DNA from: Atrichornis clamosus
Lineage: Eukaryota > Chordata > Aves > Passeriformes > Menuridae
DNA: 64,000 nucleotides
NCBI GenBank assembly: GCA_013400975.1
Contig: WBMZ01011735.1
Location: 1 to 64,000 of the forward strand
Reading direction: 5' to 3'
In this document: positions 23,901 to 36,190 of the stretch, in pieces
How the letters are laid out: the number at the start of each line of letters is the position of its first letter
How positions within the stretch are numbered: position 1 is the stretch's first letter
The notes under the pieces: generated by a model
Told to the model about the DNA's origin: nothing
Databases searched by the model: none
Seen by the model: the letters and a program-made list of their open reading frames with translations, nothing else
Made by a program: the position numbers and the translations under genes

Positions 23901-26900
23901 GTAGGAAAAAAAAGAAGAGAAATGCATATTCAGAAAACAGTTTAATAGAAAAGAAAGTTTATGTAACTGATAATAAGTGTAATTCATCTCTACTTCTACC
24001 ACCCCAACTGCAGACCGGTGTTCCAAAAATCTTTCTCAGAATTAGTATGTAGAGAGTGTTTATAGGTTGAAGTCTGTTTATAAGTTTAAAACTTAAAAGC
24101 AGGCAGCTACTGCAGAGATTCTTTCATCCTACTTGAGTGTTAGCCATAAAAAGGATGACCACTCAGACCTAATAGTCTATGAATGGTGCATGAATATTTC
24201 TGGCCTGTAAATTGAATGAAGTAATTCTCTCTTTCCTAATGGCATTGTGTTCACTGGTGTATACAGGTTATGGCTGTGCAGGGTATTTGAGGACTGACTG
24301 CACCACACAGCCCTGCCTGCCACCAGAACAAGCCACATGGCCTGCCAGGCTGCAGAGAGCTGGGCACTGGTGGGCTACAATGTGCTCAGCAGTGTTTCCA
24401 TCTTCTTCCTGACAGTGTCCCTGGAGTTGGTGTGTTTGTGGTTCTGTGAAACCATCAGTAGGGACACACTGATTGTTCAGAGCCGCCTTTTGTTTCCCTT
24501 ATCCTTTCATCTCCTAAGATAAAGAACTATTGTGAGTCTACTCCCTCAGCTCCTCACAACTGCAGGTCACTCTGTAACAACCTTTTCAGACTTTATTCTA
24601 AAAACATTGTTAGAAAGCTTTAATTTATTTCTGTTTAGTATTCTTTAGAATCATGATGCAATTATTTTGTTAGTCATGGAATACTATTTTATTTTTTTAA
24701 TAGCTAAGCCACCAAGTATTACAGTAAAAAAGATAATCACACTCAACATCATGCTTTGAGGACACTTGTGTGGTTTTTATAGTGCAGTGGTGCATATAAG
24801 GGTTTTCTATATGAAGTATCTGTGTTTGAAGTTGTTCCCTGAGTCAGATGATAACAATAGGATACCAAAGACATCCATCCTACCAGATCAGTTCATCAAA
24901 AAGTACTGGTAAGCCCTTGGCTAGTGGGAGTTTTTCATTCTAGTATGAAGTAGACAAACCAAATGATCACTTTTTATGAACAAAACTATTTTCACTTGGT
25001 GAAGCTTCTAGTTTTTCCCTTTCTAGAGGGAGCAAAAGCAGTACATCAGCATAATGGAATGCAAGCTGCGCAATTGGTCCCCTTTGGGAGCAGTGATAGG
25101 CAGAGATGAAACTTGGGTCTGGCAAAACTCATTCATTCGTGTCATCATCTCATGGTATCCTTATACATACACTAGTTTGTTTATTTATTTAACATTGCCG
25201 TTCTTACAAAGAGAAGGCATTAAATTATTTAATTCTGGGTGCATTTTAAGTGCAGGTTTGTTTCTTTCAGTGCAAGAAAACTTTTCTTTTTTTCTTCTTT
25301 GATATGTCCTCTTTACTGTCTCAGTAATCCCCTCCAAAACCTTTAGTATAATGGATTAGGCATACTCATGCCATTTGGCTCTGATCAGATCAGGATTTGT
25401 GATCTGTGAATATCCGGAGGGGTAAAAATCAGTAAAAGTGAAAGCTTCGTACAGACTTCATTGGCTTCAGTTTCTTAACTCCCTTGGTTAAGAAGTTATA
25501 TAGCTTGAAAGAGTGAAACATTATGAAAACGCAGCCAAAAGAAATAAATCAGTTTAACTGAGGTAAGATTTGGTAGGTAATGCAACCACACTGCAGGCAT
25601 ATTTTATCTGAACCTCATGAATATTTTATATAATCCTTTGTAGAATAACTAGAATAACTGCATGCTCTTAAAAAAAGCAAACCAACAAATCAAAGCTCAT
25701 GAATCATTTATATAAAATAGATAATACAGGATGGGGAGGGAACTGGCTTAACAATTTCATGTACAGAACACAGCAGGCCAACTATTGATTTATTGAAAAC
25801 TGACTTCCTCTGCTGGTGCAGAATGTTACTTCTCCCATAAACAAGATTCAACCAGGGCCCAGCAACCACCAAAAAGGTGACACAGCCAAAATGGCTACAC
25901 CAAGTGTCACCTCTAAAGTTCCTTCTCTCTCATGTTTTCATTCTTCTCTCGGTCTGCAGTTACAGGGTTTTTTCCCCTTCTTAAATCTGTAATCCCACAG
26001 ACACTACCACCATTGCTGATGGGCTTGGCCTTGACCAGTGGTGGGTCCACCCTGGAGCCAGCAGCCCTTCATTCCATTGGACGTAGGGAATGCTTCTTGC
26101 ATCTTCTCACAGGAGCCACCCCAGTAGCCCTCCCTGCTACCAAAACCTTCCTGCACACAAACCCAATTCAGTAGGTAGCCAGAACCTTCCCTTTGGATGT
26201 CAAAGTTGCCCTGGGCAGTAAAAAAAAGCTCAAACCAAAGCAAACAAACAAAAGTGCCACAATCCTGGTTTTTTTGCTTGGGAACCCTCAAAGGCCAGGG
26301 TGTTTGGGCTGAAGTACGGGCAGTAGGGTATCTGAGGCTGAGGTAGGACTCAGAGTTGTGGACCAATGACTTTCCCCTTCTCTCCTTAGGACAGGAGATA
26401 GTCCAGTTTCAAAGTTCCCAGGTCTTTTGTCAGGCTCTGCATCCCACATGTGCCCACTTTTTCTTTTATTTTTTCTGTAGTAGGAACAGCTCAACCTCCA
26501 GTCTAAATTTCTTATTCCAGGAGGCAAAATCCAGTTTTGCCTGCCTTGCTGAGTAGTCCTGAGATTCCCTGTTTATAGCCATGATTCTATGGGTTAGAGA
26601 GCATCTTGTGAACCTTGCTGGTTTTATCTGTGAATTCTTCATGTTTCTAATTCTAATTTGACAAGAAAAGCTCAGTGTTTTCTCTTAGCTGAAGTTAAAC
26701 CTGGACCTTGTCCCTGAATATCTTTATAGGAATTGTTAATCACTTCTAAACGCTTTTCCTCATAGGGGTTCCTTTGAAGCTGTTTCTTGGATATAAATGA
26801 TCAAGTATGCAGAAGACCTTGTAATTGGAAAAGAAGTGAACTGAATCAGACTTTATGGAGTCTTTTTATACAGACCTGAAGAGAGTTTTGAGACTGCAAG

Positions 26901-29214
26901 TTAGAAAAATAGTCAAATATTTGAAATCTTACTCCTGGGGAGAAAAAGTAGTAAACACTGTTACATAAATGGGAGTTGAAATATAAGCAGTGAGTACACT
27001 GTTACAGCCTAGAGTTGTTTTTAATGTCTTGCTTTTTTATTGAGGCATTACTGTTCAAACTTTTAGTGCTTCCTGTCCAGGAAAGTGTAACCCAGTGGCA
27101 TCTGGTCCTTTGCTGCATAGAGTCAGTGATCACTTTATACATATTATTTCTTTAAACAAATATTCAGCTGCAGAGCACAGGTTGTGTAAACACAAACCAA
27201 AATAATGGAGGCCTCTCCCATAATCGCACTTGCATCACAACTGACTTTATTTAGCCTGTCATAACAGAGCCTCTACTGCATTTGAGTTGCAACCTCATTT
27301 CATTTTGCTGGTGAGTTTTTGTCTAGATTACAGGGGGGAAGAATAATCTTCTGTGGAAACTGAGATGCTCTCATAGGGAAGCAGATAGCAACCCTGAAAC
27401 TGTGACATGAGCAAGGGGGTGTAACCAAGACATTTGCTGTGGAATTTTCTTCCCCTACCTTGCTGCTCTGGAGCAGAGAACAGGGCTTGTGCTCAAAGAC
27501 AGCACTGTCACTGCTTTGCTTTAACTTTCTTTGCCCTGTTTTTCTGTCTTTACTTCCTCTCTTATTTATCTGGAATGGAGCTACTTTGACCCAAGGGCTG
27601 TGTTGATGCAAAATCTAGCCCAGTGGTCTCAGACTTTGTAGCTGACTCTAAAGGCTGGCTGTAATGGTAATTTTCATTAAATAATTGCATTTCCTTTAAA
27701 TTTTTCTCACTTTTATTTGCAAAGTCCTTAAAGAACCTGGTTTAGATAAGCATGCCCATGAATTGAACTCAGAAAGTTTTTTAAAGTGTCGAAGCATTAG
27801 TGTGTTCAGTGGTGCTGCAAAGTCTGTGCAAGGCACAACATTTTCTACTTCTGTCACTTGTCGACCTTATCAAATCGGTATTGATCTTAAAACCTATAGC
27901 TCATGACACGGGAACTTCTTTTCTACCAGAAGAAGCACATTTCAAAAATGTTTAAAAGATCCTGTCCGTTTGCTGTTTGGAACTCTGAAAATAGAAGTTC
28001 ACTATTGGAATCTGACTGGAACATTCAATTCCACATTGAATTCTTATCCAGAAAAATACCACTGGATGCTCCAATGAACATAAATTTAAATGAAGGTTCT
28101 ATTTCCCTGGATTTGAAACAAGTAAGGTTGTTTTGGTTCATATTAAAAGAATTCTTCTGTAGACACTCATGCAACATATTTTGTGGTAAGCTGGAAATAT
28201 GAACAATCACCAAAGGCTGTGGGGTGGTCAAAATAAAGGATAGAAAAAGCTGAATAGGAAAAGTGCCATTGAAAAACAGCAAGTTTGGTATGTTTGTTAA
28301 CATCTGGATGCTGTTTGTGAGGAGATGGAATGATGGTTGAGGGGAGTTTGGAAGGAAACAACCTAGAAGGGCATAGAATTTCTCATGCCTGTTTTCATGC
28401 AGACTGAAGCAGCACTTGACTGAAGTGGTGCATTTTACAACACCTGAAGCAGCAACAGAACAACTGTAAAAAATGTGTAGTGATGAAACAAGGTGAGGTG
28501 GTTTTACACTACTCTCTTAAAGTGAGATGGAGCATCTCAGCAAAAAAATGTGGTACAGATTATGTAGTCTGCCTTATGGGAGGAAAGCACCCATCCCTTT
28601 CAAAGATTTCTTTAGACTTCAGGGATCTATTTTAGCCTGTTCTTGGATATTTTGTTTTGCTTCATAATTGCTGGAAAAAAGCAGTTAAAAAAAAAAAGTA
28701 AGAAGTGAGGTCTCTACAAGCAGAACTATTGCTGATATTCCTTCTAGCCATAGCTCAGGTTTAAGGCAAGATACCAGTAGAGATGCATGGACATCACTAC
28801 TTGAACACAAAACATGGAGGGGGAGAAATCTAGGGAAGATAAAATCCTTAGGAAGTATCTCATGTCTGTTACTGTCTGCTTGTCTACAAAAATCAGATCA
28901 AAAAATGTTTGACAACTCTAGAGTTGTTGGACACTTTGCTAACCAGGCACACATTATAAACATTACAGGAGAAGAAAAGATCACAAGTGCTGGCTCTAAT
29001 AGTACCTAATTCTGCACGCCTACATACTTATGGAAGGAGAGCTCATAAAGCTTGACTTTGGAAATGCGTTTTTTGTGCCTTCATTGCAAGCCACTCCAAC
29101 AGCAAAACTATATGATCATAAATTTCTTTTGTCCAAGCACTGTCTGATGTTAGCTGGTAAGGTTTTGTGCTGGATGCCTCATCTTACAATTTAGAAATAC
29201 TTCCAGCTGATGGC
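20915..29214. other. Intergenic, no gene seen
   Basis: No gene or repeat family recognised. A slightly GC-richer patch is seen near 23,200-23,400. An exact 16-bp palindrome at 28,912-28,927 (ACAACTCTAGAGTTGT) is about what chance gives in 64 kb. Confidence 0.55.
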
Positions 29215-29279
29215 TGAAATCCTGTCCCTATTGAATTCAATGATAGACTCCTGTGCATTTCAGAAGGGACAGGATTTCA
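29215..29279. repeat. Ancient palindromic MITE-like element, 15-bp perfect arms
   Basis: TGAAATCCTGTCCCT (29215-29229) and AGGGACAGGATTTCA (29265-29279) are perfect complements around a 35-base centre containing ATTGAATTCAAT. From memory, foldbacks with a GAAATCCTG/CAGGATTTC pair around a CCATTGAAGTCAATGG-like centre are widespread in sauropsid genomes as old non-autonomous DNA-transposon remnants. The exact family was not identified. Confidence 0.7.
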
Positions 29280-30714
29280 CTCCATATACTTTTGCAATGG
29301 AGATTAGGCTGTGATGCTCCCCATGTAATAGCTTAGTTGTTCCTTGAATCAGCTAGAATTTTTTTTTGTCTATTAATTTTAACCAGATCAAATTAAAAAT
29401 CCTGTATGCAAAAAGCAAATATTAAGGAAAAGCATGAACTTTGAAAACAAAATCCAGAAATTTTCTAGATGTTAATTATCTGCAAGGGTCATCATCTCTT
29501 TATTTATGACTGTAGCTAAGTGTTTTTTAACTCTTTCATTTCTTAAACTACTGCTACTATCTGTAGTGATGGAATAGGCCCATTTCCATGCCTAGGACAG
29601 TGAACAGGATATAACAGCAGTCACCTTGACATCAGTGTACAATATCAAGGGTGCAAAGCTCTGTTGCCCTGTTTTGATAGATAAAACCTGGAGGAAAGGG
29701 AGACTGTTTTTTTCCAGCTCGGAACATAATGTCTTTTTTTTTTTATGTAACATGATGCCCTGGTTCTGTTTTTCAAAAATGCGTTGTTTGTGCCAAGAAA
29801 GACAATTTAAAGGGCAGCACTGAAAGGAGTTTTCACTTTCTATATACATAAGTGCCTACAAGCAATGGCTTTGTTTACAAAAAACTGTTTGCAGGCTTTG
29901 CTTTCTATTATAAGCAGCTCAAGATATCACTGGTGTATTGCTGAGAAAGAAGCATTTCATTCAGCAGACCTTTAACTCAATAAAACTGCATGGCATTGTA
30001 CAGAAGAGGGAGGAAAGAAATGTCCTCTCTGAAAGAGAGGTGCTTTAACTCTAAAGACTTGTTTTGCTTTACGTGAAGCCATACTTTCCCCTCTTCTGGA
30101 TTCCCTCTTCCCAGATTTAAGTAGACCATACTGATCTCTTTTGAATAGTCTCTGCTCTCATCATTCGCAGTTTTCCTTCTCTTCCTAGTCAACTGTCCTT
30201 ACAGGATAGAAATAAAATGTATAACAGGCAGAAGGAAGTTACCAGAGGTGAAAATAACAACCTCATTGCCAAGATGTGATACCCAGTCATTTGGCTATTG
30301 CCTACCCTCTCCCATTTCTCTCTGCTTTAGGCTTTCAGATGTGTAGCTGTTATGCAGAGAGCTTGTATTGAACATTTCGGTGTGCAGTGTGTGCAGCTTG
30401 TTTATTTTGATTCAGAGCATGGTTCATTTGGTGCTTTATGATGTTTTGGTGCATGCCTTGTGCATGCAGCCCCATGAATTATGCCCCTGTAGGAATGTTG
30501 TCTATTAATAGCTCTGCAAAATTGATACTGACTCTCTGGGAGGCTGCTGTGATAAAAATCCTCATCACAGAAAGGTCGTGTGCTATTTCTATTAACTCTT
30601 TTGATGCAATTGAGAAAAGGTTGTAGACTAATAAACTGAGGATGAGACTGGAGCTGAGACTTCTTAATCTTGTCCCTGAGAGTAATACTTTCAATAGCCT
30701 TGTAATGATACAAA
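29280..30714. other. Intergenic, no gene seen
   Basis: AT-rich, with T-runs near 29,733. The largest frames are below 105 codons and are unsupported. Confidence 0.55.
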
Positions 30715-30817
30715 GGGCCAGATCCTGCAAAGTGTTTTGGTACCTAAATCCTACCAAACTCAGACTTAATGAAATCAGGAAGTATTTAGGTACCTGAATC
30801 CTTTTGTTTCTCTGGCC
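30715..30817. repeat. Second palindromic MITE-like element
   Basis: The outer ends GGGCCAGA (30715-30722) and TCTGGCC (30811-30817) are complementary over 7 bases. Inner arms GGTACCTAAA (30739-30748) and TTTAGGTACC (30785-30794) are perfect 10-bp complements. The GGGCCAGATCCTG start and the symmetric layout resemble the common amniote foldback repeats with GGGCCAGATCCT termini (from memory). It is degraded and the exact family is uncertain. Confidence 0.6.
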
Positions 30818-33539
30818 TTCTGAGCTTTTATCTACTTGTTGAGTAGGACATATAATACTCATAGCAACACTGTTGGAATCAATCTATAAATATGGTGTGG
30901 TTGCTATTTATAAAAATATCTTAAAGAGAAAGCTGCTTCCAGAGCCAGAATTTGGTGTTAAGGTATAATTCCCCTGTCATACTTTAAAAAAGTTAGTTAA
31001 AATCTTCCTTAAGAAATAATTATTTTATCTGCTAGGAGGTAATGAAGTGCAAGCATATATAATTCAGAAATACACAGAAAATGGTGGGCCTCTGCACTCC
31101 AATGTTGATTTCTCTGACTCAGGCTGATATATGCCAAGTTTACTCTAGATCTTTTATTTATATATGTGTCTGTGTCTACAGTTACATGGAGCTCTGCTCA
31201 ATGGTTCAGAAACTCTGCAATTGAATGTTACAGAATACACATCACTTTCACAGCAGTTTGTGGCAGAATCCCATGAGAAATACTTGAGACAGCATAACTT
31301 TGTTGCCAAATAGTAATGTTTAGTGCCTCAGAAACTGCCATCTGTTATATAGACTCATAGCTTGAGATCTGCATATTGAAATAGACCCTAAAACATCTGC
31401 AGGTTTCCTTGTAATGTTTAGGCCTAGGCATCCACCTCACTGGAACCTCCCACCTCATCCTCAACCCTTCCCCCAGAGTTATTCACTTATCATGGCTGTC
31501 TGAGGTTTTTAACCTCCCATAGCATACTATCAACCTTATCCACTCTCAAAAATATCTCTGATTTTGTGCTCTTAAACTAATGCTTCGTTTCAGCCACTAT
31601 AGTCCAATTTCTATGGTGTTCCCAAAGTGAAAATATGCTCTTCTAGACTTGTGAAATCCTGAGGGGGAAATGAGAGTTGTACCACCTGAAGCACCATATG
31701 CTCCTGTCCAAATAACAGTGTTTCTCAAGTAGGCTGCTTTCCTGTTGGGCACCTGGATGCACACAGCAGACCCCAAGCACATCCCATTCCCCACTGCTGC
31801 GTGCTGGGGAAGCAGCTGTGCAGGCCCCTCTGGAGCTGCTGTCCACTCACTTGGCGTTGGCCACCTCCTCTAGACATTGCTCTTTGCATGCACCTTTGAA
31901 GATTGTATGTGCCCCTGAAAATGTGCTGCAGGAGCAGAGTAAGACATAATGGGTCTGGTAAACTTGCAGCTCTTCATGAATCTGATGCTGAAATCTTCTG
32001 CATTTTGTAGTAAAAATTCAGTCTGGTCTCTTTTAGTCTTCCCACCCTCTGTGCTGCTTGCCACTTTGCACACTACAGAAGTAACCTTAATCCCAGTGAG
32101 AAGTTCTGAAGGAGCAAAGTAAGTCATCACATTAAAAGATGTGGTGTTTTGGTACCACCGCCTCTCTCACACTGTTGCGACTTGGTGTGCAAAATCCAAA
32201 CTAGTCCCTGTGCACAGGGATCTTCCAGGCAGAGGTGAGCCACTGGAGCCTACTGAATAGTCAGCATGGCTTGACTTTCATCTTAGATTTTCCTTCTGTT
32301 GAGGAAGGTGAAGAAGGCAAAAAGCTGAAAGTAACCTAAGACCTGATGGAGATCTGTGCAACGTGGCTTTGAAATGCAGATATGGATGTATTGACACAGG
32401 GACGCTTGTGGAGGTGCATTACATTCTCTGTTCCGTTCCTGTAAGTAGAATGTTAGAGGGAGTGACAGGCGTACGGTTTTGATGCTTAGGTTGGTTTTCA
32501 TACACTGAAAATGAAGGTCAAGGAATTGAGACCTCCAAATCACAGGCCAGCCACAGGGAATGCCTTTCTGTTTATTTTTTCTGTCATCGTTCCAGTATTT
32601 TTAAAGACATTGTGGTCCAGGGAAATGTCCTAATACATTTGTATGATATGATACTGGCTAAGGATAGGAATAATCTACAGCAACACATTAGGTTTTAACC
32701 AGAAACTGACCTTGTCTAAATATTCCCACAAGATTGAAGTGTCTTAGCAGAAGAGTGGCTATGAAGAAATTTTTCAGAAGAACAGAACAGAGAGATTTTG
32801 CATCTGATGTTACAGAGAAATAAGATCTCTGTAAAGGAGTAAATTCAATCTGGGGTAGATTATCTTGTCGACAAGAGCAATGATTCTTCTAAAACAGCTT
32901 TACATGATAGTACTCATTTCTTACATGTGATTTTAATTTTTTTTTACTGCTCATTACACAAAAGGAGACATTGGTTAATTCATTCAAACAGTTATTCACA
33001 TTTTGAATTTTCAGGAAGATTTGAATTCTTAATGATGGTGATGACTCATAAATTAAACATCCCTGAGAAACTTTCACCTCTGTCTCACCAGAGAAAACCC
33101 AGATATATGATCATATCGCGCTGCCTTTGCCCTGTTTACTGGTGGCATGTGTCCAGTGTGGGCACAGTGGCAGACAGATATTTGAGCAGCTGGGCTGAAA
33201 AAATCAAAAAAATCCATTTGCTACCATAGTGTGTTCTTCTTAAGGACTAGATACAAGCCATGGGAACTTTAAAAGAGGACTTTTTTTTTCGGCCAGCTCC
33301 TAATTGTGCTTACCTTAGAAGGAATTGCAGGTATGGTTGTAGCTTTTAAATGTAAAAGGACCATAGAGCAAGAATTAGAAGCATGTCCTCTCTCATTTTT
33401 GTCAAGGTCTGATCATGGTGTGTGGGTGTGTTACAGATTAATTAATGGATTAATTTTTGCTAAAACAACACTTAGTTCAGCATCTTTGCATCAACATTTA
33501 GTGTGGAATAGTAGAATTGTTTCATTTTATTACACAGCA
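30818..33539. other. Intergenic, no gene seen
   Basis: No gene recognised. A 16-bp palindrome (TCCCTGTGCACAGGGA, about 32,206-32,221) is at chance level. The stretch just before 33,540 may contain more of the decayed LINE that follows, but I cannot align it. Confidence 0.5.
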
Positions 33540-35125
33540 CATAAAAGTGCCTTGGTACCAGATTATTAAAAAGTGGCAAATGTGACTTCAATATCTAAAA
33601 TAGATTTTCAGGATAACAAACAATAAATCTAATGTCTGTATCAGAACAACTGTAGAAAGTGTAGTCAAAATTAGACATAAAAGGAGGCACATGAACAAAT
33701 AATGATAGAAAAGAGTTATCATTGCTTTTCCAGAGAGATCTCATCCCATGTAAATTTATTAGAGGTTTTTCTAGAGTAGTTATTTGCATGTATGAAAAGT
33801 TGATATAGTAGACCTGAATTTTCAAAACAGCTCTTGCCAAACACTTGAAAAGGAACAAAACTACTAAGTCCTTATATGAGTCTGTAATTCATTAAGAAAA
33901 GAGTTGGTTTCTGTGGTCTAAAAATATGTGCTCTGTGCCACCTGGGATGCTCCATGGTATCCAATCTGCATGAAACTCTCAGACAAGGCCTGGGATTTAA
34001 GGGAAATGTTCTTGTTGGCACCATACAAGGTATTCAATACACAAAATTACCTAAGATGTTTTTCTTTATACACTGGATCTCACTTAAGCTGTAGAAACAG
34101 ACAAGGGGTTTTCACAGGGAAGGAGAACCCTGGAGTCTCCTGGAGATCAGTACCAGAGCCAGTGCTGCCCAAGTTGTTCGTGGGTGACCTGACAAAGGGG
34201 CATAGAGAATGATGAAAAGAAGAAACAGCGCTTACTACAAAACGGAGTAGAAAGATCACATTACATAACTAGGTGATAAAGTGCCATCTGATGCTTACTG
34301 TTGATAAAAGCAAAGTAGTGCACTCTGGAGAACAGCCTTAATTTCACATATACAGTGATAGGATTTGAAGTAGCTGTTCATAATCACAAAAGGCCTTGGA
34401 GCAATTTTGGACAGTTCTGTGAAAATGTCTGTTGAGTGCTCACTGAGGCTCAAAAGGAAAAAAAGAGTAGAAAAACAGGACAAACGTGGTGCTGCCGTGA
34501 GAGTCAATGGTGTGCCTACCTCCTGAATCCTCCATTCCCAAAAGGGATGAGTAAAGAGGAAGCATAAAAAGAAGGAAGGCAGCAATGATCAGAGATACAG
34601 AATGGCTTCTTTCCAAGGCATGACTTAATAGGTTACAGGTCTTCATCATAAAAAAGAAATTACTAGAAGGAAAGAATATGACAGAGAGCTATCAAATAAA
34701 GAGTAGCAGAGAAGGTAGACAGGCAAAAGTCATTCACTGTTTTCTCCACTGCTGTTACATGTTGCCAAGTGAAATAACAGGTTGAAAAGTTCAGCATAGG
34801 CAGGGGAATTTTCTTCCCTGATCCATAGTAAAGCTCTGGCAGCCTTTGCCACAGCGTGTTGTGGGGACGAAACTCTACCCAGGTTCAAAAGCAACCAGGC
34901 AAGATCACAGAAGCAGTCCATTAGCAGGCAGGACCCATGAGCATGTGCTTCTGCTTTGGGAAGTCCTGAAGGTGTTGGTTGCTGGGAGTGCATTCTGGCA
35001 AAGCAGCACTGTGTGCTTATACAGTTTGGATAGTCTGACTTCAGCATCTCTTACTGGTCTCTGAGTGCAAGAAAGGATACTGAGCTGGAGGATGCAGCAC
35101 TCTGGCCTAGTACAGCTGTTCTCAC
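33540..35125 (+). mobile_element. Ancient, decayed CR1-type LINE, 3' part of ORF2 to near the 3' end
   Basis: Successive segments follow, in order, the remembered consensus of old sauropsid CR1 elements. A segment near 33,570-33,800 corresponds to the reverse-transcriptase fingers and palm. The stretch at 34,140-34,180 (GATCAGTACCAGAGCCAGTG) matches the segment that follows the palm region. The stretch at 34,300-34,430 has GATAAAAGCAAAGTAGTGCA and GGACAGTTCTGTGAAAA. The ORF2 C-terminal region is near 34,580-34,700 (ATGACAGAGAGCTATCAAAT). The 3' untranslated tail is near 35,073-35,118 (GGATACTGAGCTGG...CTGTTCTC). All frames are broken. The divergence fits an insertion far older than the CR1 pair near 50 kb. 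The family assignment is from recognition, not alignment. Confidence 0.72.
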
Positions 35126-36142
35126 TTTTCTAGCGTGTCTTTTTCCCCTGTGGGAGAAGTGCCTATTTGATTCAACAGCTCCCCTGAGATACAGGTGATA
35201 AAAACAATAACTTACATCTGGAAGAGAATTGAGCTTCAATCAGCAGTGTCCCAGTTTTCCATTCTGCAAACCTGTGAGACTGCGAGCAAGTAATACAAGC
35301 AGTACAGGATATTGATGCTATTTCTTACCCGATACCTTTCACCTTTTTGAATGCTGCATTTCTCTAAAAAGCTTCAGTCTTCCCATCCTCTCGTGATCTC
35401 TAGAGCTACTTGTGTTTTAGCTTGGTGTGAAAGTGAGCTCTTCATCCACAAGTGAAGGAAATTGAAGAATGTATTTTAGACTTAATTTGGAGCTCTGTTA
35501 ACCCAGTTGAGACAAATATTCCCTTATTATAAACATTTTACAAAAGGGGAAGGGTGGATAGAAACAACACCTCTTTTTTGCATTTCTGCAACATGAGCTT
35601 CATAATCCTCATAGTGTTAAATTTGCTATCAACTATTATTTTCAGACATTATACTTTGAAATAAATTTTCTTCATTTCTGTTTTCTGACCCTCCAGTTCT
35701 TCAGTTTATGGTGACTTTGTGGGTTGGCACAAAACTGTCCAATTTCTGACTTGCCATAAAGCAAGCTGGAAATTATTAATCTGCTTCAGAATAAAATTCT
35801 AGCTTGCATAAATTTGTATAGTTACCACAATCTTTCTCAAAGACCAAACATATTGTGGAGCTCAAACGTCGAAGGAAGATACAACTGCTGAGTTGTAGAC
35901 AAGATATTATCAAGAAATTAATGAGGTTTTTTAGTATAGGTATTGCTTGGACTAGGAGGATTTCTAGGAAAAAATTGCTAACAAAATGCTCACTGGTGTT
36001 GTCTGATTCCCTTTCTCTGCCATGAGACACAATGGGCAAAGCAATCAATTAGGAAGTGGCCCTACATCCACCAGATTTTCATAGGTATAAATGACAAGTC
36101 CACCCTGTCCTCCCTGGTTTGTTTTTCTGTTTTAGGAGTTTA
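35126..36142. other. Intergenic, no gene seen
   Basis: AT-rich, with short unsupported frames and no recognised repeat. Confidence 0.5.
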
Positions 36143-36190
36143 GGGGTTTGGGTCTTTTGGAGGGTTTTTTGGGTCGTGGGGTGTTTGGGG
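36143..36190 (+). other. G-quadruplex-forming motif
   Basis: The plus strand carries six G-runs of 3-4 bases in 48 bases. The last four runs (36162-36164, 36171-36173, 36178-36181, 36187-36190) have loops of 6, 4 and 5 bases, meeting the usual G3+N1-7 rule. The left part includes a telomere-like TTAGGGG. No gene is adjacent, so any role is unknown. Confidence 0.75.

Noticed and set aside
28688..28697. A-run as a tail of a processed pseudogene
   Set aside because: No coding remnant precedes it and no flanking duplication is visible.
28912..28927. Exact 16-bp palindrome
   Set aside because: About one such palindrome is expected by chance in 64 kb.
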